From Schistosoma mansoni (Eukaryota; Platyhelminthes; Trematoda; Strigeidida; Schistosomatidae): a stretch of DNA of 64,000 nucleotides. The notes below the pieces were generated by a model. It was not told the DNA's origin, searched no databases, and was given only the letters and a program-made list of their open reading frames with translations. The first letter of the stretch is position 1; every line of letters begins with the position of its first letter. The stretch spans positions 39,336,210-39,400,209 of the forward strand of contig NC_031495.1 in the NCBI RefSeq assembly GCF_000237925.1. Reading direction: 5' to 3'. Positions 37,989 to 49,500 of this stretch are shown piece after piece. A program made the position numbers and the translations under genes.

Positions 37989-40440
37989 TAAGAGTTTTGA
38001 TAGTAGTCCTCTCTGTATAAATGCTGTGGAAACGTCTGTTTTAAGACATGTCTTAAAACCTCTGCAGAGGTTTATATACATGCTTAGTTTATAAATACTC
38101 ATGATAATAGATCAAGAACCAGTTGGTTGAAATGTTCAATGCCCATATGTAACCACTGTGGTGGAAGTTGATTGGAAATCACTTACAGGTTGTCGCCTTA
38201 AAACATAGAACTTTCCTCAATTATCATTATCCTGTGTAGTTAAGTCCCTGGAATTTGTTTGTCTGAAAGATTACAAGTGGTAATAGAGCTATCTAATAAA
38301 GTTTTAAAAAGTTTGAACGCAAGACTGATTGGCTTTGTGTTCTCTGACTCAATGGCTATGCACCGCTGATTGCCCACTACACGTTACAAAATAGCTTAGT
38401 GAGCTAATCGATCTCTATGCAGTGAACAGTATTTGTTTAAGAGAACATTGCGTTAAATAGGGGGAAATACTGATATTCAACGCCAATATGACTTGGCACT
38501 TAAATCCTTCACAATAAAATGCACTGGCATCGCCATCAACTACCCATGTGTTTTTCGTGTTGTGACGATATTTGAAGAAAAAGATTTCCTTTTGTCACTG
38601 ACCGAAAGAAACGTCTTTGTGCAGCTGTCTGAAACTACAGTGGGTAAATTTGAGCAACGACCTCAAAGCAGCAATCGTAAAACTATAAATTTATTTCATT
38701 TGGTTGGTTTTCATTACCTGAATACAGTTCTGTAAAAGCAATTAATTTCGAAAAATAATCATATATATATATATATATACTACAAGCACTACTGTAAAAT
38801 ATACTCGGTTTGTTGAGACTATAGTCTAGAGTTACTTAATATAAGCCTTTGATTTGTTGTTTCGTTTTTCTTTGTTTTAGGTTTTCCCTGTAAATATACT
38901 TAATAATAGATCAAGAACTGAGACTATAGTTTCTGTCGTCCAGAATCGTTCTTCTGATAAAAGCGCGTATGTTCAATATTTGTTTTATTTTATGAGGGCT
39001 GAAATTTACTTACTGTAAAGTGCTACTCGTAATTCAGTAGTGAATAAATTAGAGTTACACTAGTATTCAGACAGGTTTTCCAAGTAACAAATTTGTTTTG
39101 CCAGTTTAAGAGTATTATATTCATGTTTGTGTTTATTGAAGACGCGAATTCAGTTCTTCCCCAGGTGAAGTAAAGCAATACAAATACCATGTGATATGAT
39201 TGAGAAATTGGGAAATACACGTTTTTTATGTTGTCTAACAACTAAGAAGCTATTTACTGTAATATGGATACTCTTTTTTGAGTAAACCGGTCCACTTTTT
39301 AATAAATAGGTTAAACTTGATCCAAATTATAGAGAATTTGTGACGAGGATTAACCTTGAAACTTGTAGTTCGTCGCGAAATTCTCGTTTCATTTTCTGTT
39401 CAGGATTAATGTTCACAGCTCATTTGTTTGAACTGTGAGCTTTCTATCATTTAGTCTCACTTTCTCACTACTTGATTTGTAAGTAGGTTTTGTGAAATAT
39501 TTTGTGTATTGGCTTGTGAACGTCATTGTACTCATACTACGTTGTAATGTAAAACAAACAACTAGAAGTTGTAGACAGCTCAGAGATCCATTGTAAATGT
39601 GAAGGAAGTTCAAATTCATTGACCACTATGGTAGCGGAGCTTAACTCCAGTAGTAGTAGTCTTTTATGATGCCACTGTCTATTATCACTAGCTAACCAAC
39701 TGATGCTACTAATACGAGACCATATTATTGACCTAGACCGCCGAATAATTAGAAATCAAAGACAAGACCATTATCCAGATGAGCTGTTTTTCGTGTAATA
39801 AGATAACTTGCTTATATATTCAAAATATAAACACAAAATAGACATGATTAAATATCGTAGGTGACTGGAGGAAATTAGCTTGTAGGCCACTCATTCTTTA
39901 ATTAGTTGTGACTGTCAGGCGTAATCCTTGGGCATCGTATCAAACAAAAACCTGGCTAAATGACATTTTCTTTAATATAAGTTGATTTGTGGTCTGGAGC
40001 CAATATTCCGGTCACATAAAGTTATCACTCAGCCTTATTTCACCATTGGGTTCATTTACCAGTCAGCACTTTATTAATTAATTTTGACTATCTCAATCCC
40101 CATCTATTCAAAAATTTATACCCCCACACTGTAACAACTGGCTATTTATAAATTGTAAGTCATTACCTATATCCCTTTGCTCTGTGTGTTAAATAACTAT
40201 AAGGACCCAAGCGATGGAATATCTGAGGAAAATATGTAGATGCATTATTCTTACAAGCAAATTTACAATGTCGGCTTTTTTTAAAAAAAGACGTCACAAA
40301 CTTGTAGCTTTAGTTTTGAGATATCACTAAAAGAATTTCATAGACTTCTGTGTAATGACTTCACTTTTCTCCAATTAGTAAGCTCTTTATTGCTTCCGTC
40401 TTTATTTTTTATTGCTTTTTCTTGGGATTAAAAAAATTAG
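37989..40440. other. 2.4 kb without recognised gene
   Basis: AT-rich, with a TA run at 38759-38780. Upstream exons of the plus-strand gene that follows may hide here, but none has boundaries I can support. Confidence 0.45.
38759..38780. repeat. (TA)n microsatellite
   Basis: About 22 bp of TA. Confidence 0.85.
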
Positions 40441-40547
40441 CCTGTTTATTTTCTCTCGAGCCAAGAATTTGATTTCGGATCAATCTGATATTCCAGCATT
40501 GATTGATTTGATTGTTTTGGATGAAGACTTCTCTTGTGAGGCAACAG
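40441..40547 (+). CDS. Exon a of the unrecognised plus-strand gene
   Basis: Acceptor AAAATTAG at 40433-40440, donor ACAG|GTAAGA; encodes [21 protein letters not shown] second acceptor, TCTCGAG at 40460, has a better pyrimidine tract but G at -3. Confidence 0.5.
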
Positions 40548-43500
40548 GTAAGATATTTCTTTGTTTCTGAAGTAAGTTTACAGTTATTTTATTTCAACCA
40601 TCATAATCTCGAAAGAGAATCATAGAGTCGAAACATTAAAAGCAAAGTTTGCTGGTTTAATTAATACCCGATATTTTAACAGTAAATTGTATTCAATGTC
40701 GCACTAAAATATTTATATAACTGCTCAACTGATTGATACGGTGACTGAAATAGATAAGGTAACCAAAACCGAGTTTTCAATTCAAACTGAATCAGCACCA
40801 AATGACAAGACCGTGAGTTATCTAAGTCAATTTATATTAGGAAATTAAGGTGGTATGGTCATTAGTTACTTGTCTACTAATAAATAATTGACAGAGAGTA
40901 AGGTTGTAGATCATAGAGTAATTAATCCTTCTTTTCTGACCATTGTAACAGTGCTGTTAACAAATTACGATTTGAGGTTATATGTTTTTTAAACTGAAAT
41001 TTGAACACCTTAGAAATTTGTCATTTATTTTCATTTTTATTTTCCTAGTATATAGATCCTAATGGAAGAAAATTGAAGAGGAGATCAGTAATTTTAGATC
41101 TTAATGAGAGTTGGTTATACTTGGTTTTTATTTATGCTGGGAAACCGAGTGGCCAATGCTGAGGTCAGGCTTATGATACTGAATAAATATAGCAAACTAA
41201 AACCCAGCATCAATTTATAAAGTGATTGATGGCTGTTCCAAGTAGTGTTAGTAGGGCTTGACTACTCGGTTGGGGTTCGCTCGATTATCGTTACTGATTG
41301 TTGAAGTTAAGTAATATGGTTCAGAATTGGTCAAAATAGCACGGGTACATCTACTCTGGTATTTCACCGTACTGACATAGTATGCCAACTTAATCCGATA
41401 CACATATATGCCCAGATTCTATGTTGCGTATGATTGACTGACTGACTGCCTGTTATCTGGGCCTCACTTTTATTTCTGTTATGTTGAAAGTAATTTAGGT
41501 TCACAGAATGATAATAATATTGATAATAATATCAACCGAAAATAAACAGTTTTACATAATGGTTAATGGTTGGTTAAATCACTAGCTTACAGGTATCCCT
41601 ATAATTTTTGAACGACCTTTGAGCAACGTTAAGGTGACCTTGGAATGTCCAGCTACTTACTAGGGTTAAATGGAGCTTATATGTTGGTGTGAGGAGTTAC
41701 GATTAGGATTTACAGTTGAACGCAAGGGTTAGGAATTAGATTTAATAAGTTTATCTCGAACTAACACCAGCTATGATGCCAAAATGGTATTTTGCCAAAT
41801 AAGTGAATGAATTTCGTGCCAAAATCCTAGATCCATCTCTAATCTGATTGATTCGTCCATAAGTTATAGTCTCGTCGTTCATGTAATTACACTTCAGGTT
41901 TCACATGAAGTGTGTACAATCATATATTAAATAAAATTTATGTAAGAATTTACAGGATTACGTGTATTTACAATCATATCTACCTACATTTTTAAGCTTC
42001 AGAAAAGTAACTGTACATGTTCAATTAATAAGGACAACTGTATATAGTGCGACAACAATTTTTTTTAGCTATACTAAGTTTAAGAACAAAACAGAGGTTG
42101 TTTCTATACTCTGCTAAGTGCTATAATCATTTGACACCTATGGAGTGGTAGGTTTGTTAAAGCATATACATGTTATCTTTGTTAAGACTTAATTAACTAA
42201 CACCAAGTTTTATGTAGGTAACTAATCAGCATTTTTATAATGACAAATAAACTTACATTTGTATGCTGCTATAAGTTTTCTATTTTTACTATGTTGATGT
42301 TTGTTCTCGTCAGGTCATAAGATCGATTATTGTACTATTTCCACGTGCATACTAAAATTTGATAGTGGATGGGTTTGGATTACTGTGGTTATATATGATC
42401 TCTTACTCTCTTTTTGTTTCTTCCCACCATTTCACTCAGTTGTACTCCCAAAGTCTAGCAAAATAACTAAGGGATATATGTATTCACACAAGCTTAGATT
42501 ATTATTATAGTTTATGAGTATAGGTTTTGGAGAAATTGTAGAATATCCAGTTTTCAAGTCACGAACTGATCGTAGCTGGACCACCACTGAAAGCCCGGAA
42601 ACATTGGATAGCCGTTCCGTCCTAGTATGAGACTATTCGGCAGTGAGCATCCACGACTCTGCACACGGAAGTCAAACTCAAAACCTTCGGTCTATCGCGC
42701 TAATGATTAATCTCTAAACCAGTAGCCCGGTATCCAATGGTGTTAATGTCTAACTTCAACCCATTCAAGATACTGCACAACCCTTATCCATTGTTTTTGG
42801 TTTGTAACTGTCTCACCTGACGCGGTTAGTTCGATGTATATCGTGTGAGATATTGTTCAACATTTATGTTAAGCGCAATCAGTTTGCCTGTGTATTAGTC
42901 CAAAAACATGTTCGTTAATTGTTTAGTCATGAGCTTAACAAGGATAGTAGATACCTTACACACAGTTGTTAGGGATTTTGAATGATATAAATCTGTATCG
43001 ATCACAGTGTCGCAGGTTTATTTATTCTTTATCTTACTGTAGATCTTGGGCTTTTTCATTCCTTTATGCATATCTTTTCTATCTGTCCGAACTATATTTT
43101 GAGTGTTTAGTCTAATCATCATCATTTTTGTCTATTGCTATTCATTTCGTCATTTTCATTTCTTTGTGCTAATGCTGGTGTATAAACTTAGGGTAATGCA
43201 TATCTGTGTCAGACTCTATATTGATTATGACCAAATGACCATTAGTAGCTTATACAAAGTTTTTTTTCCATATAAGCAAAAAAGGGAAAAACTCAATCAA
43301 TTCGAAATCTTTACTATCAAACAGATCACGACATACTATCGACTGAAATAATACACTGAGCAAAACGTCTTTTTAAAAAAAACTAATATTTACAAGAACA
43401 ACAATGGGGGATTGGGAAGTAACAACCTAATCACATTTAAAATATTCTTTGTTGTATAACTCTTCATATATTTTACACTGTACAATTATAAGTGGTCTTC

Positions 43501-46500
43501 TCTCTCTCTCTCTCAATGAATGCCTTACCATTTGAACCACTGGGTACAATTCCATGTCTAATCAGCTTGTGATGCAGCTCTACGGTAATCCAGCCCCATT
43601 AATGACAACTGTTTCACTCCTAATATGTCTAAACCTCCACCAGTGACTACTTCCCACTAGAATTGCGGAAACATTTTGAATGAAGTCACTAGTGATCTGA
43701 ATATTATAGTTTATCTGAAGGGGTTTTGTGATTTAATTTGTAGGTTATATTCGTCGCAGATTGATCCCATGCTAGAACGAAGCAGCTGTTCAGTGCTCCC
43801 TAGTTCTCAGTAGTATCCTAACTAAAATCAATGCGCGACCGAATGAAACCTTTGAATAATAATATAGGTTGTAAGAGTTTCTAAATGTCGCAAATCTGAA
43901 TTAAACGACATTATCCAATCTCGACATATTGTCTTTTTAATCTGTTACTTTTATTCAGTATTTTCATTTCGTCTGAAAGTAACTTCTAACGGCATTTATT
44001 TGGTATTCTATCTGGTAATTGTCTGTAGACTATGTCTCCATTCGATCAATTGCTGATATTCTCATTGGTACTTTGATAGAAACTGATAACTATTTAATGA
44101 ATAGGTAACTGCTGTAAATCACTAATCCAATGGATAACTCCAAAGTTTAAGAACAATCTATTCTTTAAACTCACATCTTGCTAACTGCAGCATGCAAACA
44201 TTGAACCATTAAAGTTTTAATATAAAACGGAGTTGTCTCACATTTTCATTCCCATCTACTCACTACTTATTAATGTTAGAAATTGCCTATTATTTTACGT
44301 TACTAGTAAAATAACAGGAGTAAGAGATTTTTTACGAACCGAAGTACCGTAGTGTGTTCAACAAAAACATTAACCATGGCCATAAAATATGTACTATGCA
44401 AAATTTAGGTGAGATCAGTTTTTTCCCATTCAAGTTACCCCCCCTCCCCACCTCACTTATGATAATACAATTGTCTCATTGCTATTCTCTTCGTTTTAAA
44501 TTTCTCTACGGTTGTCGAAATTAAATCCCGTTACTTCATTCTTTCACGTTTTATCTTCCCACCATCGTTCAAGTCCTCTAAGACCGTTTTAGATTTTGAG
44601 GAGAAAATGTAGTTCTAATGGGTTTAGTAGAAGAGAATGACCTAGTGTGCGTCTAGAATTTATCAATAAAATATTTTAAAATTTCATTTTGAGTAGTTAT
44701 TAGATAGACTGAAGGGGTTACAAATCTCATCAGACGTCAGCATTATTTACTAGTTCCGTCATACGCAGCTAATGTTCTGAATAACGCATTTATATGAAAA
44801 AATGTTAAAAACCTACTGTGTTTTAGTTGGAATTACATGTAGTACTTAACACATGAAAAAACTTTCATCTTTTCTAGAATCTGGTATTTGCCTTCTTGTT
44901 ACTGGAAAGCGATTAGTCAACATATCTGCCGATGAAAAGAAACGTACAAATCAACAGCTTAAACTTTATGTTGTTTCCAATCGTGACAATGACTCATTAC
45001 ATCCTAAAGTGAATAACACAAGTGATATTGATTCGGACAATGAAACATATTCAAAGAATCCAGTGTTTTTGAAAAGTCTAAAAAGTGATTACCAGAAACC
45101 AATAGATAAAGAAAATATTCAATTTTCTGTAAGCTTCTTCCTTTCACCTCTGTAGAATTTCACCCTAAATTACTGATATATATATTTTTTCATATTATTA
45201 TTTACAGTTAAATCATACTTCACTGACGATGACTTTCGGCAACTTTTAGCCGGTCGGGATCCGAGTGATCTAAACAAATAATTTGTCAGTATGGGGGGTA
45301 TGGAAATTGTAATATTTTCACAGTTGAAATCGCGAAATGATATTAGCTAGACCACCACTGGGAACCTGGAAGCACTGAACAGCCGTTTCGTCCTAGTATG
45401 GGACTCCTCTGCAGTGTCCATCCACGACTCCACGCTGAAGTCGAACCCATGACCTTTGGTCTTACAAGCGTGTCAAGTGTGAGATAGTTATCCACCTCAT
45501 TCATCAGATGAAGGGTTGCAAAAGATCATGGGCTGGTTGAAGTTAGACATTAACACCGTTGGATGCCGAGCAAGTGGTTTAAAGGTTAATCATTAGAGCG
45601 CGAGACTAAAGGTCCTGAGTTCGATTCTCCTGTGTAGGGTCGTGGATAATCTCTTGAGAGGAGTCCCACATCAAGATGGACCGGTTGTCCAGTGCTTCTA
45701 GGTTTTCAGTGGTGATCAAACTGCTATCAATTCGTGATTTAGACCGTAGGAATAATTTCTTAGTTAAAAACTGAAAAAGAATTACGAGTAAGTTTAGGTA
45801 TTTGATTTATAGTTTTATGGTTAAATTTAGTTAAAAAATTGGGTTGGCATTTGAGGTTGGAGTGAGATTATGCTTTATACTCTTATTAATAAGTATTCAT
45901 GCAAATAACCATTTGATTTTAAAGCTGAAGAACCTATAAGTTATTTTGAAAAATTCACAAATCACATTACAACACGATGTACGTTTTAGTACAAATTCCT
46001 TATTATTTTTTCGAAAAACTCACCACTTTTTCATTATCATTTGAGTGATTCGTTCCCTATGCTAGTGTTTCGCAACTGCAACTTCAATACAGTGAATAGG
46101 ATTACTTCTATCCATTTTTCCCTGCCGCACTAATTAGTACAAAAAAACCAGTTTAATGATTGAAGCTTCTTGATGATAATCTCAGTACATCTCTTCTAAA
46201 GTACATTTTAGTTGATCAATGATATACCAATTACAGTGATTTGGATTGATGAACTAAGTATTTGTCACTAAATATAAATCATTGTAAAACTGTATTGAAA
46301 GTTCATGAACGGAGTTCATACCGAATAATAATGTAATGTTAACGGAAATTCATCTTAATTCAAATTAATTTCCTTTCTTATAAGTTATATTTGGGGAGTG
46401 CGCTTACCTAACACATTTCATGAGTTAGTCGGGTTCATCCCTGTTTTTTAAACTCATCATTTTTAAAAATCGATTTTACACATCCTGTTATCTACATATT

Positions 46501-49500
46501 GGTAAGTTTTACTTCGTTCGTACACAAAGTACAAGCTTACCACTACTGCGTTTTGAATTTAGCACAAAACTCCAAGAATAACTGTCTTAAGTTTGAAAGA
46601 TTTATTAGTAAATTATACTTTTACTGCTTTTACGATGAAATCTGCAGGACAAATGTGAATACCTATGATAACGTACTACAGGTCAATGCAGAGGTAATAA
46701 TTATCTTACTGAAACTTACTCAAATATCGTTGAGTAGATGTATTTAAGGTGGGATTCATATTCTATTTATATGTTAATTCCTAATGGAATATTTATTCTA
46801 TGGAGATCTAGTGTTCTCTTATGTGGTATCTTTCCCTTTGTATTTCAGTTGTCGATCAAGGACGGTTACTTACGTACTTCAGTCTTATACTCTTTTTGGA
46901 GCATTGACCGCTGATCATAATTCTGTAATCAACCCTGTGCTGCTCTCTCCTTTCCAGTTGTTGTCAAGTGCTATTTATTCTATTTTAATATCCGATTTCA
47001 TTTCTCTGCGCAATATATTCTTTTGTTTGCCTCTTTGCCTTTTGTCATGAGAATTCCAAGTTAGGGCTTGTCTCGTGATGCGATTTGATGATTTCCTCAA
47101 TGTGTTGTATCCATCTCCAGCGTCCTTTCCTAACTTCCTCTTCAGCTGGAAGCTGATTTGTTCTCTATCACAGTAGGTTGTTACTGATAATATCCAACCA
47201 ATAAATGTAGTGTATTTTACATCTTGGATAATACTGAGAAACTGTTCTTATCATCAGTTTCGTACAGTATCTCTAAATATTTATTCAATGTTTTACATCA
47301 TAAATGTTTCACGTTTACAATGATGTGACATGAAAGTTGCTTAAACTTTCTGAGTGTATTGTAAAACATGTAAGAAAAATTAAGTGATTGGGAGGATTCT
47401 TGGGAAATCCATATGATTGTCAGTACTTCAGTTTCAGCGGTTTCTGTTTAGTCATTCTTGACCGAAATAGCCTTAATAAAAGATTTTATTCATTATTACT
47501 TCCCATACTCTTTGCTCGTTTATTTTTCTTCACACTCTCCCACCCTTTTTTCCGAATGTACGCTTCATTACCCAATTGTCTGGAGACTTATTACATAATC
47601 TTATAGTTTTTATGAACTTTATTTGTGTCTATATTTTTCAAGTCGTTGATCTACTTCCTATTATGAAACATTGATTCTTACCATAACTAGTATCCCTGTC
47701 GTCATACTATCAAGTTGTACTCTTTACTTATTATGTTTATTTATGTAATCTATTCCACTGTAATCACTGGCTCATAAACTGCCTTGATTGGTTTAATGAT
47801 TTCGTATATGCATATAAATATTACTGTATATTAAAGTAAATCCTGATGATGGTCTAATTGAAAACAATATCGTTCATTTATATCTGTTGTCCTAATTCTT
47901 GGGAAAGTTTTATTCTAGGTAATCTATTCAAGGGCCAAGTTAGCCTTTGAGTAATACAGAGCAGAATGTTGCTCAGTATATCCGGTGTTTGATAGGTGAA
48001 TGAATAAATTACCTGTATCACTAGTGTTATATCTTGAAAAAAAGCTAAACAAACGATTTGTATCCGTGCTGAGATTTTATCAGTCGCCAATCAGTAAAGT
48101 TATATGCAACTGATCGTCTCAGTTACTATTACTACATAGTTTTAGTCAAACTAGTCATTGACCACTGACTTCTAAAATATTTTGTATTTAAAAGGAAAGA
48201 AATACATTCTAAACAATTCCATTATATTATCCAAGGCGTCCAAAAGATTATACGTTATAGTCTGCATCTTCAAACAGAATCATGTTATCATATGTTTGGT
48301 TACATAACTTTTTCTATTAAATGTTGAGTTTTCGTTACTCTTCAGACTTATTTTCTAACTTTTGCTCTTCATTACTACTCATTTTACATTGATACAATAA
48401 ATCAGTAGTATATTTGGTCATGTCAAATAGTTATACTGTTTTTATTATGCAGTTCTCTTGAGAATAAAATTTCTAATTTTTAATTCATTTTAGAGTGTCA
48501 ATTTTACTTTGGAATTTAATAATGTAGATGATGCTATGGAATTTCGGAAGAAAACTCTTCACTTGTCTTCCGGATATCGAACAAAATTATCGGAATTTAA
48601 TTGTGCCAAGTCATCTAAAGAGCGAACAACCTATGAGATGGGTAAAGAAGCTTTAGCTGTTTTGAATTCCTCTTCTTTTGAACAATCGTTTTGGTTACAA
48701 AAATATTGGTATGTTCTATATTTGGAGTGTTATATGTAGTTTAAAACTTTAGTATTAATATAATAACATTGTTATTTTAATCAGGTATGGGAACTTGTGC
48801 CAATGCACATTTTTGCCAGGTTGTATGTTGATGATTTCTGTCTGTCTGACTTGGACTTATTATAGGGTTGTATCTACTAGTTGGTAGGAAATGTTGGACG
48901 TAGGTTTCTTGCTAATCGACATTCGTTAATATGATGTACCTACAATATTGATGGGACTGATTCTTCCTGTAGGATTTGAAATCATCTAGCCTCACAGTCT
49001 GAGATGGAAAAGTCCAATTTATGCTGTCCTTAATTAACCTCCAATGTTTCCCTCGTCGATTTGTATAATTGGTAACGACTCGGTCTTAGTTTTAAATAAA
49101 CTTGTTGAATTTTTACTATCTCCATTAAGTTGGGTTACTTCATTTTATAACACAACAACAACATTCTGTCAAGTAATACTAGGTTCTTTCTTTGACATGG
49201 GATCGTTGAAAGATTTAACCTGATGTATATAACTGTAAAGATTAACAATACAAGCTCAATGGCTTAAGAAGTGGACTATCAACTTTCTAGTTGCAAGCTC
49301 AGATGTTGCTTAATTTATTTCAAGCTGTCGGGTAGTAACGTCCTTATCTTCCTCACAAACTTACGGTTCACTAACTAGATAAGCAGGTTGACTTTTTCTA
49401 GATGAGGATCAACAGACTTAGATAGTCTGTTGTAATAGATCAATAAATTTTCACCAAGAATATGAAAATGGTTGATTGATCGTTTGTTCTCCTAGAAAGC

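Noticed and set aside
38493-38735. 80-codon plus-strand open stretch
   Set aside because: No acceptor/donor pair in phase with the plus-strand gene that follows; left as possible but unsupported.
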